Part shown: positions 17,836-28,116 of the stretch, piece after piece
How positions within the stretch are numbered: the stretch's first letter is position 1
How the letters are laid out: each line of letters begins with the position of its first letter
NCBI RefSeq assembly: GCF_001438845.1
Contig: NZ_JQCL01000080.1
Span: forward strand, 72,061-136,060
Direction of reading: 5' to 3'
From: Lactiplantibacillus xiangfangensis
GTDB taxonomy: Bacteria; Bacillota; Bacilli; Lactobacillales; Lactobacillaceae
Length of the DNA: 64,000 nt
Made by a program: the position numbers and the translations under genes
Notes under the pieces: generated by a model
Told to the model about the DNA's origin: nothing
Seen by the model: only the letters and a program-made list of their open reading frames with translations
The model's database searches: none

Positions 17836-18198
17836 ATGGCTGTCAAAATCAAAACGCAATTTGGAACAATCGATATCGATAATGATGTTATTGCGACGGT
17901 CGTCGGCGGTGCCGCGACGGATAATTACGGGGTTGTCGGCATGGCTAGTCGTAATCAAATTCGTGATAATTTAAATGAAATTTTACGCCGCGAAAATTAT
18001 GCGCGGGGTGTCGTCGTTCGTCAAGAAGACAACGGTGTCGCCATTGATGTCAATGTCATTGTTAGTTATGGCACTAAAATTTCAGAAGTTTCACGCAATG
18101 TCCAAGCCAAGGTCAAATATAATTTGCAAAACATGCTTGGCGTTACGGCCAATTCGGTCAACGTCATTGTCCAAGGTGTGCGGGTAATGAACGACTAA
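17836..18198 (+). CDS. Asp23/Gls24 family protein (YloU-like)
   Basis: This 120-residue DUF322/Asp23-family protein has the family core, with GVVGMAS and the paired VDVNVIVSYGTKISEV / VKYNLQNMLGVTANSVNV blocks. Relatives are envelope-stress-associated; in Bacillus and lactobacilli this copy is always next to the FakA-type kinase, which suggests a role around fatty-acid or envelope supply. GGAGG sets the ATG. An extended -10 (TGCTATGAT, about 17784-17792) lies upstream. It is followed 30 nt later by fakA. Confidence 0.9.
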   Translation: MAVKIKTQFGTIDIDNDVIATVVGGAATDNYGVVGMASRNQIRDNLNEILRRENYARGVVVRQEDNGVAIDVNVIVSYGTKISEVSRNVQAKVKYNLQNMLGVTANSVNVIVQGVRVMND

Positions 18199-18228
18199 AT
18201 TGAAGTTGGTGTAAGCCAAGGAGGAATT

Positions 18229-19944
18229 TTGAAATTGAAAATCACCACGATTACTAACCTTGAATTTGGCAAAATGGTGCAAGCTGCTTCTCAAAAGCTA
18301 AACCAACGTGCTGAGTTCATTAATTCTTTGAATGTCTTTCCGGTACCAGATGGTGATACCGGGACTAATATGAGTTTGTCGATGGCCAGCGGGGCGAAAT
18401 ACGAACGCGAAGAAACCAGTACCCAGGTGGGTGACTTGGCTTCAGCCCTTGCCAAAGGTCTATTAATGGGTGCGCGCGGAAATTCTGGCGTGATCTTGTC
18501 ACAAATTTTTCGGGGCTTTTCGAAAAACGTTGCCGGTAAAGCAACGTTAGACGCCAATGATTTGGCAGAAGCCTTCGCAGCTGGCGCTCAGACGGCTTAT
18601 AAGGCCGTTATGAAACCTACTGAGGGAACTATTCTGACTGTCATCAGAGAAGCTGCTGGTGCCGGTAAAAAGGCCGCCAAGAGCACTGATGATATTTGTG
18701 AGGTTATGACCAAGGTCGTTGACGCAGCGGAAGCAGCACTGAAGTCAACGCCTGATTTGTTACCTGTTTTGAAGCAAGTCGGGGTTGTAGACTCCGGTGG
18801 TCAAGGTCTAACTTTTGTATTGGAAGCTTTTAGTGACGCCTTAAGTGGCAAGATCGATGAATCTAAAGACTACGTCCCAGATGACGCTGAAATGGATTCC
18901 ATGATCGACGCTGCCCATCACCAAAGTGTCCAAGGGAAATTAGATCCTAATGATATCAAGTACGGTTACTGTACTGAAATCATGGTTCGAATCGGCGACG
19001 GTAAGCTTGTCGATCATAAATTCGACTACGATACTTTCTACGATTACTTAGCAAAACTAGGTGATTCGTTACTCGTCATTAACGATGATGAAATTGTTAA
19101 GGTGCACGTGCACACTGAACATCCCGGCGATGTCATGACTTGGGGCCAACGCTTTGGTGCGTTGATCAAAGTTAAAGTGGATAACATGCGTTTACAACAA
19201 GAAACCATCATGGAACATGACCAAGAAGAAACGAGTGCTGAAAACAAAGTAGCCGCAGCGGAATCCGCACAGCCACAAATCGACATGCACGGGTATGCCA
19301 TTATTTCAGTTTCATCTGGTGATGGGATTGCCAAGCTCTTCACGGGCTTAGGTGTAACGCACATTATCGCTGGCGGTCAGACGATGAACCCAAGTACGGC
19401 GGATATCGTTAAAGCGGTCAACGACAGTGGTGCCAAACAAGCCCTTGTTTTACCAAACAACAAGAACATCTTCTTAGCTGCTGAACAGGCGGCGGAAGTG
19501 GCTGACGTTCCGGTCAAAATCGTTCACAGTAAGACGATTTCGCAAGGGATGACGGCGATGTTGGCGTTTAATCCAGAAGCCGACTTGGAAGACAACCAGG
19601 CTGAAATGGAAGACACGCTTGATACGGTCATCAGTGGACAAGTGACCCACGCGGTTCGGGACACGACTATCGACGGCTTGGAAATCAAGAAGGCTGACTA
19701 CATGGGCTTAGTGGACGGTAAAATCGTGATCACGAACCCTGACCGTGAGACGGCAACGTTGGACATGGTTAAAGCCATGCTTGATGAAGACAGCGAACTC
19801 GTCACGATTATTTATGGTGCGGATGCCACTAAGGCGGACGCAGATAAATTAGCAAAAGCTGTTCAAGCGTTAGATAGTGAACTTGAAATTGAAATTCACG
19901 AAGGGGACCAACCGGTTTACCCATTCTTGATTTCAGTCGAATAA
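18229..19944 (+). CDS. fakA: fatty-acid kinase FakA (DAK2/DegV-like fusion, YloV)
   Basis: FakA is the ATP-binding subunit that phosphorylates fatty acids held by FakB (DegV) proteins, so exogenous fatty acids can enter phospholipid synthesis through PlsX/PlsY. The N-terminal DhaL-type kinase domain has DGDTGTNMSLSM (metal/ATP binding), GARGNSGVILSQ and SGGQGL. The C-terminal half is the DegV-like extension, with the HG-rich GYAIISVSSGDGI. It is 571 residues from a TTG at 18229 just after GGAGG; a second TTG six bases later is possible. plsX and acpP lie in the next operon, a fitting context. Confidence 0.93.
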   Translation: MKLKITTITNLEFGKMVQAASQKLNQRAEFINSLNVFPVPDGDTGTNMSLSMASGAKYEREETSTQVGDLASALAKGLLMGARGNSGVILSQIFRGFSKNVAGKATLDANDLAEAFAAGAQTAYKAVMKPTEGTILTVIREAAGAGKKAAKSTDDICEVMTKVVDAAEAALKSTPDLLPVLKQVGVVDSGGQGLTFVLEAFSDALSGKIDESKDYVPDDAEMDSMIDAAHHQSVQGKLDPNDIKYGYCTEIMVRIGDGKLVDHKFDYDTFYDYLAKLGDSLLVINDDEIVKVHVHTEHPGDVMTWGQRFGALIKVKVDNMRLQQETIMEHDQEETSAENKVAAAESAQPQIDMHGYAIISVSSGDGIAKLFTGLGVTHIIAGGQTMNPSTADIVKAVNDSGAKQALVLPNNKNIFLAAEQAAEVADVPVKIVHSKTISQGMTAMLAFNPEADLEDNQAEMEDTLDTVISGQVTHAVRDTTIDGLEIKKADYMGLVDGKIVITNPDRETATLDMVKAMLDEDSELVTIIYGADATKADADKLAKAVQALDSELEIEIHEGDQPVYPFLISVE

Positions 19945-19975
19945 AGTTAGCTTAATTAAATAAATTATGCAGATT

Positions 19976-20009
19976 GGGGTTGGGCTTGTTAAGGTGCCAG
20001 TCCCTTTTT
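19976..20009 (+). terminator. probable terminator after fakA
   Basis: An 8-bp stem with two G-U pairs (19976-19983 with 19997-20004) is followed by TTTTT. The following 150 nt contain no gene; a recG promoter lies at their end. Confidence 0.5.
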
Positions 20010-20134
20010 GTGTTTTAATTAAAGGTTGGAAGTTAAATTTAGGAATTGGTTACTGTTGTATCAGTATTTAGACTAATACAAATGAGTTAGTCTGGTTGCC
20101 ACTGATGCCACCCGATGGAGCGGTAACTAGGTGT

Positions 20135-20164
20135 TTGGTCAGTCATTAAAGTCTTTGGTATAAT
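20135..20164 (+). promoter_or_regulatory. recG-plsX-acpP promoter
   Basis: TTGGTC (20135-20140) and a consensus TATAAT (20159-20164) are separated by 18 nt, about 33 nt upstream of the recG ATG. Confidence 0.65.
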
Positions 20165-20197
20165 TGACACATAATCTTTCGGAAAGGGTGTGCGGAG

Positions 20198-22237
20198 ATG
20201 GCACAACAATTAAGTGACGCCGTGGGAACGCTGAGTGGTGTTGGTCCAGCACGACAAAAAGCGTTAGCGGAACTAGGTATTAATACGGTCGCCGACCTTT
20301 TAACGTACTATCCCTTTCGCTACGATGATCTCCAAGTCAAAGATGTTAATGAAATTGCTGATCAGGAAAAAGTGACTTTAAAGGGAACCGTTGCGTCGGA
20401 ACCAGTTTTAGCACGATTTGGCCGTAAAAAGAACCGCTTGAACTTTCGGCTGTTGATTGAACACGACGTTTACATGGTGACCTTTTTTAACCAGCCGTAC
20501 TTGATGAAACAAATTGAGACGGGCCAACCGATTGCCGTTTACGGTAAGTGGGACGCTAAGCGTAGTAGTCTGACTGGGATGAAGATTATTAACCCTAATA
20601 ACGCCGACGAAGCGTTTGGTTCAATTTATCCCGCTAGCAAGTCGGTCCGGCAAACGACACTTCAGAAGTTGATCAAGCAGGCGTATGACAATTACGCCGA
20701 TTTGTTGGTCGATATCGTGCCGCCGGCGTTAGAGACGAAGTACCGGTTACTGTCGCGGCGTCAGATGGTCCATGATATGCATTTTCCAGCTAGTCAGGAT
20801 GCGTCTACGGCGGCGCGCCGCTCTGCCACTTACGAAGAGTTCCTATTATTTCAAATGCAGATGCAAGCACTCAAAAAAAATGACGCGACGACTAATGGGA
20901 TTGCGATCCACTATGACAATGACCGTTTAAAAGCGTTTATCAAGACGTTGCCGTTCGAATTGACCCACGCGCAAAAGCGGGTGGTCAATGAGATTTGTCT
21001 GGATTTAAAATCATCACAGCACATGAACCGGTTGTTACAAGGGGACGTGGGTTCTGGTAAAACCATTGTGGCCGCCATTGTGATGTATGCGGCCATTACT
21101 GCTGGTTATCAGGCGGCCTTAATGGCACCGACTGAAATTTTGGCGGAACAACACGCCAATAATTTGGCCCGGGTGTTTGCGGATACCGGTGTTAACGTTG
21201 CGTTGCTGACGGGTTCAACGAAACCCGCGGCCCGCAAGACGCTGTTAGCGGCTTTAGCTGCTGGTGAAATCAATCTTTTGATTGGGACGCACGCCTTAAT
21301 TCAAGACGGGGTCGAGTACGCCAACTTAGGATTGGTCATTACGGATGAGCAACACCGTTTTGGGGTCAATCAACGGGCGGCCTTCCGGCAAAAAGGTGGG
21401 CAGCCAGATGCGTTGGCCATGACGGCGACGCCGATTCCCCGGACGTTAGCGATTACCGCGTATGGTGAAATGGACGTATCAGAAATTGATGAACTGCCCG
21501 CGGGTCGTCAACCGATTCAGACGACGTGGGTGCGCAGTAATCAGGCCAATTCAGCCCTGAGTTTCGTGCGGCAACAAATCGATGCCGGCTCACAGGCTTA
21601 CGTGGTGACACCACTGATTGAAGAATCGGAAACACTGGACGTCAAAAACGCCGAAGCGTTATCCGCTAATTTGCAAGATTACTTTGGTCCGTCGATTAAA
21701 GTTGGTCTGTTACACGGGCGTTTAAAACCGGAAGAAAAGGAAGCTGTTATGGCTGAATTTAAAGCGGGTGACCTACAAGTGTTAGTCTCGACGACGGTCA
21801 TTGAAGTGGGGGTTGATGTTAAGAACGCCACCATCATGATGATCTACGACGCTGACCGGTTTGGTTTGGCTCAGCTCCATCAATTGCGGGGCCGGGTCGG
21901 CCGGGGAAGCAAAGCGTCGTTCTGTATTTTAGTAGCTGACCCTAAGAATCAACAGGGGATTGAACGGATGCAGATTATGACCAAAACGACCAATGGTTTT
22001 GTGCTTGCCCAGAAGGACTTAGAATTACGGGGTGCTGGGGACGTGCTGGGCGTCAAGCAATCGGGGATGCCAGCCTTTAAAGTTGGTGATCCGATTGCGG
22101 ATTTGAACGTTTTACAAGTTGCTCAGCAAGACGCACACGCCATTGTGCAACAAGCAGATTGGCAAGATCAACCGGACAACCGGGCACTGGCCCAATATTT
22201 AAAAGTGAAATTAGCAGCGGTCGGGACCTTAGACTAG
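20198..22237 (+). CDS. recG: ATP-dependent DNA helicase RecG
   Basis: RecG remodels stalled forks and branch-migrates recombination intermediates. The 679-residue protein has an N-terminal wedge/OB domain, Walker A GDVGSGKTIV, the DEQHRFGV box, TATPIPRTLA and the C-terminal helicase lobe with QLRGRVGRG and the TRG-type segment DLELRGAGD. The length is standard. It is the first gene of the recG-plsX-acpP group, 30 nt before plsX. Confidence 0.96.
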   Translation: MAQQLSDAVGTLSGVGPARQKALAELGINTVADLLTYYPFRYDDLQVKDVNEIADQEKVTLKGTVASEPVLARFGRKKNRLNFRLLIEHDVYMVTFFNQPYLMKQIETGQPIAVYGKWDAKRSSLTGMKIINPNNADEAFGSIYPASKSVRQTTLQKLIKQAYDNYADLLVDIVPPALETKYRLLSRRQMVHDMHFPASQDASTAARRSATYEEFLLFQMQMQALKKNDATTNGIAIHYDNDRLKAFIKTLPFELTHAQKRVVNEICLDLKSSQHMNRLLQGDVGSGKTIVAAIVMYAAITAGYQAALMAPTEILAEQHANNLARVFADTGVNVALLTGSTKPAARKTLLAALAAGEINLLIGTHALIQDGVEYANLGLVITDEQHRFGVNQRAAFRQKGGQPDALAMTATPIPRTLAITAYGEMDVSEIDELPAGRQPIQTTWVRSNQANSALSFVRQQIDAGSQAYVVTPLIEESETLDVKNAEALSANLQDYFGPSIKVGLLHGRLKPEEKEAVMAEFKAGDLQVLVSTTVIEVGVDVKNATIMMIYDADRFGLAQLHQLRGRVGRGSKASFCILVADPKNQQGIERMQIMTKTTNGFVLAQKDLELRGAGDVLGVKQSGMPAFKVGDPIADLNVLQVAQQDAHAIVQQADWQDQPDNRALAQYLKVKLAAVGTLD

Positions 22238-22267
22238 CTGGTGAATACGAGAGGAAATGGTGACAAG

Positions 22268-23314
22268 ATGATCAAGATTGCGATCGATGCCATGGGTGGC
22301 GACTACGCCCCTAACGCAGTAATTGAAGGGGTCGAACAGGCCCGCGACTTATTTGAGGACACGGTCTTTTTACTTTACGGTCAACGGGACGTCATTACTG
22401 CCCAGTTAAAGAACCGGGAACGCATCCAAATTATTAATGCTGACGAAGTGATTACGATGGAAGATGAACCGGTACGGGCCGTGCGCCGCAAAAAGAATTC
22501 ATCGATCGTGATGGCGGCGCAAGCCGTTAAAGACGGTCAGGCCGACGCCTTTTTCTCTGCCGGTAATTCGGGTGCGGTACTAGCAGCCGGGTTATTTATT
22601 GTTGGCCGGATCAAAGGGATTGACCGTCCCGGATTAGTTACGGCTTTACCCGTCGTCCGCAATGCGAACCAGTCGAACTTTGTGATGATGGACATTGGGG
22701 CTAACGCTGACAGTAAGCCGTTAAACTTGCAACAATACGGTGTGTTAGGGACTTACTACGCGGAACGTATGATGCACGCGAAGAATCCGCGGGTCGCCTT
22801 ACTTAATAACGGGACGGAAGACGATAAGGGAAATAAGGTGCATAAAGCAGCCTTTGAGTTACTTTCCCAGACGGCCGACATTAACTTCGTTGGTAACGTT
22901 GAATCTCGTGATTTATTGAACGGGGTTGCGGACGTGGTCGTTACCGACGGTTTTACCGGTAACGCCGTTTTAAAGAGTATTGAAGGTACTGCCCGTTCTA
23001 TGCTAGGACTAGTGAAGGACGCCGTTTATAATACCGGGGTCGGTGGTAAACTAGGTGGCTTGCTCTTAAAGAATGGGTTCAATCAGATTCGTTCTCAAAT
23101 GGACTACTCACAGTACGGTGGGGCCGTCTTATTAGGCTTGCAGGCGCCCGTTGTGAAGGCGCACGGTTCCAGTAAAGCACCAACCATCGTTAATACGATT
23201 CGTCAAATTCGGCAGATGGTCAGCACGGATCTCGTGCCCGGTGTGGCGGAGTACTTTGCCACCCAGCAAGCTAATCAGCAAGCAAGTGTAGACAAGCCCG
23301 CGGAAAACGATTAG
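22268..23314 (+). CDS. plsX: phosphate acyltransferase PlsX
   Basis: PlsX converts acyl-ACP to acyl-phosphate for PlsY, the first step of phospholipid synthesis, and also receives acyl-phosphate made by FakAB. The 348-residue protein begins MIKIAIDAMGGDYAPN and has FFSAGNSGAVLAAGL and VVTDGFTGNAVLKS. The ATG at 22268 is chosen for its AGGA site; an in-frame GTG at 22241 would add nine unrelated residues. acpP follows directly, giving enzyme and carrier in one unit. Confidence 0.95.
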   Translation: MIKIAIDAMGGDYAPNAVIEGVEQARDLFEDTVFLLYGQRDVITAQLKNRERIQIINADEVITMEDEPVRAVRRKKNSSIVMAAQAVKDGQADAFFSAGNSGAVLAAGLFIVGRIKGIDRPGLVTALPVVRNANQSNFVMMDIGANADSKPLNLQQYGVLGTYYAERMMHAKNPRVALLNNGTEDDKGNKVHKAAFELLSQTADINFVGNVESRDLLNGVADVVVTDGFTGNAVLKSIEGTARSMLGLVKDAVYNTGVGGKLGGLLLKNGFNQIRSQMDYSQYGGAVLLGLQAPVVKAHGSSKAPTIVNTIRQIRQMVSTDLVPGVAEYFATQQANQQASVDKPAEND

Positions 23315-23352
23315 AATACTTTAGTGAATTCAAGTTAGTGAGGAGTTTCTAC

Positions 23353-23598
23353 ATGACGAAAGAAGAAATTTTTAATAAGATTGCGGCCATCATTGCTGAT
23401 CGTTTTGAAATTGATCAAAGTAAAGTTACCAATGAAATGAATCTGCAAAAGGATTTGGACGCTGACTCCATTGATTTTGTCGAATTTGTCTTGGAACTTG
23501 AAGATACCTTTGGAAGTGAAATTTCTGACGAAGATGCCGAAAAGCTTTCAACGGTTGGTGAAGTTGTCGATTACGTCGCTGCTCACCAAGCAAAATAA
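23353..23598 (+). CDS. acpP: acyl carrier protein
   Basis: This is an 81-residue acidic carrier for acyl chains. The phosphopantetheine serine lies in DADSIDFVEFVLELED. The ATG at 23353 follows GGAG at good spacing. Its place behind plsX, not in the fab operon, suggests a role in phospholipid synthesis or with exogenous fatty acids; the organism may have a second acpP elsewhere. Confidence 0.94.
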   Translation: MTKEEIFNKIAAIIADRFEIDQSKVTNEMNLQKDLDADSIDFVEFVLELEDTFGSEISDEDAEKLSTVGEVVDYVAAHQAK

Positions 23599-23605
23599 TG
23601 GTCCT

Positions 23606-23642
23606 CAAAAAGCAGGTCTCCCGATTGGGAACCTGCTTTTTG
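23606..23642 (+). terminator. terminator after acpP
   Basis: AAAAGCAGGT pairs with ACCTGCTTTT around a short inner stem (TCCC/GGGA), with a T-run at the end. Confidence 0.85.
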
Positions 23643-23670
23643 AATATTAGGGGGATCACACCTAATAAAA

Positions 23671-23700
23671 TTGTTATTAAACAGCCAATCATAGTATAAT
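23671..23700 (+). promoter_or_regulatory. rnc-smc-ftsY promoter
   Basis: TTGTTA (23671-23676) and TATAAT (23695-23700) are 18 nt apart, about 43 nt before the rnc start. Confidence 0.65.
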
Positions 23701-23742
23701 ATTTAATTGTATCGGTATTTTGTTTAAGGAAGGAAGCACAAT

Positions 23743-24441
23743 ATGATTACAGAATTAGCTGCGATGCTCAAAGACCGTTTTGGGATCGTTTTTAACAATC
23801 CTGATTTATTAGCGGAAGCCTTCACACAGGCCTCATACGTCAATGAACATCAGGATCAAAACTTGAAGTTTTATGAACGGGTCGAATTTTTGGGGGATGC
23901 CGTCTTGGAATTAGCCGTATCCGAGTATTTATACAAACGCTATAAAGACATGCCCCAAGGCAAGTTGACTCGCCTCCGAGCTGCGATGGTGTGCGAAGAT
24001 AGTTTCGCCAGTTTCGCGCGGGAGTGCGGGTTTCCGCAATATATTCGCTTAGGTAAAGGGGAACAAAAAGCCCGGGCGTGGGAACGTGATTCCCTCCTTT
24101 GCGACATTTTTGAATCCTTCGTGGGCGCTTTATACCTAGATCAAGGCCGTGAACCAGTCTTGAAGTTCGTTCGCCAAGTCATCTTTCCTAAGTTGGATGA
24201 AGGCCGCTTTGACGGGGTCTTTGATTATAAGACCACGTTGCAAGAATATTTACAACGAGATGGCGATGTTGCTATCGACTATCAACTCATTGAACAAGAT
24301 GGTCCGGCCAACGAACGGTCTTACGAAATTGCCGTCTTAGCCGATGGTAAAAAGATTGGTCAGGGCTGGGGACATTCCAAGAAGGAAGCCGAACAAAGCG
24401 CTGCGCACCAAGCTTACACTCAAGCACAACAGCAGGATTAG
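23743..24441 (+). CDS. rnc: ribonuclease III
   Basis: RNase III cleaves double-stranded RNA in rRNA processing and antisense regulation. The signature ERVEFLGDAVLEL with its acidic metal ligands is near residue 47, a second acidic site is CDIFESFVGA, and a dsRBD fills the last 70 residues (YKTTLQEYLQ ... GHSKKEAEQSAA). At 232 residues it is full length. It leads the rnc-smc-ftsY operon. Confidence 0.95.
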   Translation: MITELAAMLKDRFGIVFNNPDLLAEAFTQASYVNEHQDQNLKFYERVEFLGDAVLELAVSEYLYKRYKDMPQGKLTRLRAAMVCEDSFASFARECGFPQYIRLGKGEQKARAWERDSLLCDIFESFVGALYLDQGREPVLKFVRQVIFPKLDEGRFDGVFDYKTTLQEYLQRDGDVAIDYQLIEQDGPANERSYEIAVLADGKKIGQGWGHSKKEAEQSAAHQAYTQAQQQD

Positions 24442-24528
24442 TTTTGACTGTGACAGTGAAGTATAGCTATCGAAATATTTTATATTGTCGTTAAGTAACG
24501 ATTAATAATTACAGGAAGTTTGTGTCGA

Positions 24529-27500
24529 ATGCAACTTAAATCATTAGAAATCAGCGGCTTTAAGTCCTTTGCCGATAAAACCAAAATTGATTTTCAAGCC
24601 GGAATGACTGGCATTGTCGGCCCAAACGGTAGTGGTAAGAGTAACATTATCGAAGCCATTCGCTGGGTCCTGGGCGAGCAGGCTGTCAAAAGTTTGCGTG
24701 GAACAAAAATGACCGACGTTATCTTTGCCGGTTCTGCAAACCGCAAGCCGCTCAACATGGCAAAAGTCACGATTACGTTTGATAATAGTGATCACTTTTT
24801 ACCACTAGACTATGCGGAAGTCAGCATTACGCGTAAATTATTCCGGAATGGTGACAGTGATTATCTGATCAATAATCAAAGTTGCCGGCTAAAAGACATC
24901 ACCAACTTGATGATCGATACGGGGCTTGGAAAAGATTCCTTCTCCGTCATTTCACAAGGTCGAGTTGAGGCGGTCTTTAACGCCAAACCGGAAGATCGTC
25001 GGAGTATTATCGAAGACGTTGCGGGTGTTTTAAAGTACAAAAAGGATAAAAGTACCACGGAGGCTAAGCTAGCAGAAACGACCGACTATTTAGATCGGGT
25101 CAATGACATCATCGCGGAACTTGCGCAACAAAAAGGACCGCTGGAGCAACAAGCTAGTTTAGCTCGGGATTATCAGGATCAAAAACAAAAGTATGACGAT
25201 TTAGACCGTTCACGGTTAGTCAAAAAGATGACAATTGCGCACGATCAATTAGTCACGGTCAACCAAAAGCTGACCGGCGCCAAGACGCTCGTTGCCCAGT
25301 ACCAACAACAAGTTGATGCTGGTGCGACCAAGTTGGCAACGTTGACGGCTCAACAAGCTGAACAACGCCAGTTAAAAGATCAACTGGCAGCCAAAAACTT
25401 GGAACTGACGAAAACGATCGAAAATACGCAGGGGCAACAAGGGGTCGACGCCGAACGCCGGCAGAACCAGCAGGCCACGCAAAGTCGTTTACAAGCGGAA
25501 CTGGCTAACGCCACGGATCAGCTGGCTAGTTTGGGTGAACAGCGATCCCAACTAACCGCACAGCTGAGCCAACAACGCGAGCAAATCAAAAAGTTGAAGG
25601 CGACGGTCGCCGAGTTGACAACGGCGACTAGTGAAGCGGGACGTAAACAACTGGCTGATCAATTAACTGCGTTGCGCAATGCGTACGTAGATGAGAAGCA
25701 GGTTCAAGCCGAACTAAATAATGAAGCTAAGAACTTAGTGAAACAGCACCAACAAGCGGGGAACCAAACCGATGCGTTGGCCCAACGTTTAGTGACCGCC
25801 CAAGCTAACCTTAAGCGGGCACAAACGACGGTCGATGTTCATAACCGTGACCAGAGTACCTTGCAAAATCAATTGACGCAGCAACAAACTGCACTAACAC
25901 AGCAACGGGAACAGTTTAAAGCTAACGCCGTTAAGATTGATCAGCAACAGCAACGGTGGTTAGATGCTGCCGGGATGATGCAACGCGAAAAGTCACGGTT
26001 AGAGGCGTTACAATCGGTCCAAGAACGTTACACGAATTTTTACGCCGGTGTACGAATGGTTTTGCAACATCGGCAACAGTTTGCCGGTGTCGCCGGCGCG
26101 GTCTCTGAACTGTTAACGGTCCCAAGTTCATATACAAAGGCCGTGGAAGTCGCGCTTGGTGGGCAATTACAAAACATCGTTTGTGATACCCAGCAGACGG
26201 CCAAGGTCGTGGTTAACTTCTTAAAGCAGAACCACGCTGGTCGGGCGACCTTTTTACCAGTTGACCGGATTCAGGCCCGGCAACTTGCCGTCAATACTGA
26301 ACACGAGTTGCAACAACAACCCGGTGTTTTGGGTATTGCCAGTGAACTGGTCGACTGTGAACCCCAGTTACTAGCGATTAAGCGCTATTTACTGGGTACG
26401 ACGGTCATTGTTGATACGTTAGATCACGCCATGGCCATTTCGCGGACCCGCCGTTTCCGTTGCAAATTAGTAACGGTTGGTGGCGAAACGATTGCGGCCA
26501 GTGGTGCGATTACCGGTGGTGCGACTCGTCACGATGACAACGGACTGCTACAACAGCAACAGTCCGCTGAAAAGATTGCGGCGAACGTCGACCAAATGCA
26601 AGGCGAACTAATCACTTACGAAAAGGACTTGGCTGACGCTAAGAAAGCTAATCAGGACCTCTCTTCACAGATTGAGACGAATCAACAACGGCTGAGTGAC
26701 TTAAAGGATCAGTTGAATCAGGTCCAAGCTCAGTTACAGGCGGCTCAAAGTGAACAGACTCAATTGGCGCGTCAGGTTAAAGCCCTCGATTATGAACAAC
26801 GCCAGCGTAGTCAGGCCGATGATAGTTATGAAGACCAGGTTACGCGTAACGAGCAGGCTAAGGCCGATAACGACGCTAAGTTGAAAGACTATCAGGCACA
26901 AATGGCAACCGTTGAACAGCAGCAAAACGACTACGAAGCCTACCAAAAGGCGCAAAGTAGCCGGCTGCAAGACCAACGTGAACAACTGGTCACGTTGCAG
27001 GAACGGTGTAAACAAACGCAGGTCCAGGTCGAACAGTGTGACCAACAAGTCCAGCAACAGACCCAGGCGCAAGCGCAAGCGCGCGCTAGTTTGGAAGAAA
27101 TCAAGACGGACCTTGCGAGTCAACAAATGTCGGTACAGGAACGGGCATCGGTCCTTAAAACGGCTCAAGCCAGTCAGGCTAAAGTATTGCAGGCCCGTAA
27201 AGACTGTGACCAACGATTAGGGGACCTCAACGACACCGTTGAAGAGCTTTCAGATCAACAGGTTCGCAATCAGCAACTGGCTGCTGCCGCAACTGATGAT
27301 TACCGGCGTCTTGAGTTAAGTCAAACCAAGTTAACCGGTGAAGTCGATCATGCAACGGCGGATTTGGCCGAAAAGTATAGCTTGACGGTCGAAGCAGCCA
27401 AAAGCGATGTCAGTGACTTAGAATTGCCTGCCATTAATGAGCAGTTGAAATTGTTAAAACGCGGGTTGGATGAAATTGGGACGGTTAACCTAGGTGCGAT

Positions 27501-28089
27501 TGAGGAGTTTGATCGCGTGAAGGAACGTTACGACTTCTTAAGCTTGCAGGCTAGCGATTTGAAAGAATCTAAAGCCCACCTGTTACAAACGATGGCTGAT
27601 TTAGATACGACCGTTGCGACCCGCTTTAAGACGGCCTTTGACCAAGTTGCTAAACAGTTTAGTACGATTTTTGTGCAAATGTTTGGTGGTGGAAAGGCCG
27701 AATTAATTTTGACCGATCCGGAGCACTTGCTGACGAGCGGGGTCGATATTATGGCCCAGCCACCTGGCAAGAAGTTCCAACGGTTAAGCCTATTATCTGG
27801 TGGGGAACGGGCGTTGACGGCCATCACCTTGCTATTTGCAATCTTGGCGGTTCGTCCAGTGCCGTTTAGTATTTTGGATGAAGCTGAAGCCGCGTTGGAC
27901 GATGCTAACGTTGACCGTTTCAGCCAATATTTAAATGACTTTCAAACGGGGACACAGTTTGTCATCATCACGCACCGTAAGGGAACGATGATGCATGCCG
28001 ATGTCTTATACGGTGTCACCATGGAAGAATCCGGGGTCTCCAAAATGGTCTCGGTATCCTTAGCAGATCTTAAAAATGAACAAAACTAA
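24529..28089 (+). CDS. smc: chromosome segregation ATPase SMC
   Basis: SMC condenses and segregates the chromosome together with ScpA/ScpB. Walker A GPNGSGKSNI is at about residue 32. Two long glutamine-rich coiled coils (about 165-500 and 680-1000) surround the hinge (about 510-670, including AVEVALGGQLQNIV and SGAITGG). The C-terminal head has the signature LSLLSGGERALTA and Walker B FSILDEAEAALDDAN. The ATG at 24529 fits AGGAAG 10 nt upstream. At 1186 residues it has the usual length. Confidence 0.95.
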   Translation: MQLKSLEISGFKSFADKTKIDFQAGMTGIVGPNGSGKSNIIEAIRWVLGEQAVKSLRGTKMTDVIFAGSANRKPLNMAKVTITFDNSDHFLPLDYAEVSITRKLFRNGDSDYLINNQSCRLKDITNLMIDTGLGKDSFSVISQGRVEAVFNAKPEDRRSIIEDVAGVLKYKKDKSTTEAKLAETTDYLDRVNDIIAELAQQKGPLEQQASLARDYQDQKQKYDDLDRSRLVKKMTIAHDQLVTVNQKLTGAKTLVAQYQQQVDAGATKLATLTAQQAEQRQLKDQLAAKNLELTKTIENTQGQQGVDAERRQNQQATQSRLQAELANATDQLASLGEQRSQLTAQLSQQREQIKKLKATVAELTTATSEAGRKQLADQLTALRNAYVDEKQVQAELNNEAKNLVKQHQQAGNQTDALAQRLVTAQANLKRAQTTVDVHNRDQSTLQNQLTQQQTALTQQREQFKANAVKIDQQQQRWLDAAGMMQREKSRLEALQSVQERYTNFYAGVRMVLQHRQQFAGVAGAVSELLTVPSSYTKAVEVALGGQLQNIVCDTQQTAKVVVNFLKQNHAGRATFLPVDRIQARQLAVNTEHELQQQPGVLGIASELVDCEPQLLAIKRYLLGTTVIVDTLDHAMAISRTRRFRCKLVTVGGETIAASGAITGGATRHDDNGLLQQQQSAEKIAANVDQMQGELITYEKDLADAKKANQDLSSQIETNQQRLSDLKDQLNQVQAQLQAAQSEQTQLARQVKALDYEQRQRSQADDSYEDQVTRNEQAKADNDAKLKDYQAQMATVEQQQNDYEAYQKAQSSRLQDQREQLVTLQERCKQTQVQVEQCDQQVQQQTQAQAQARASLEEIKTDLASQQMSVQERASVLKTAQASQAKVLQARKDCDQRLGDLNDTVEELSDQQVRNQQLAAAATDDYRRLELSQTKLTGEVDHATADLAEKYSLTVEAAKSDVSDLELPAINEQLKLLKRGLDEIGTVNLGAIEEFDRVKERYDFLSLQASDLKESKAHLLQTMADLDTTVATRFKTAFDQVAKQFSTIFVQMFGGGKAELILTDPEHLLTSGVDIMAQPPGKKFQRLSLLSGGERALTAITLLFAILAVRPVPFSILDEAEAALDDANVDRFSQYLNDFQTGTQFVIITHRKGTMMHADVLYGVTMEESGVSKMVSVSLADLKNEQN

Positions 28090-28116
28090 TTCAAATAAGA
28101 AAAGGAAGTGTTCAAC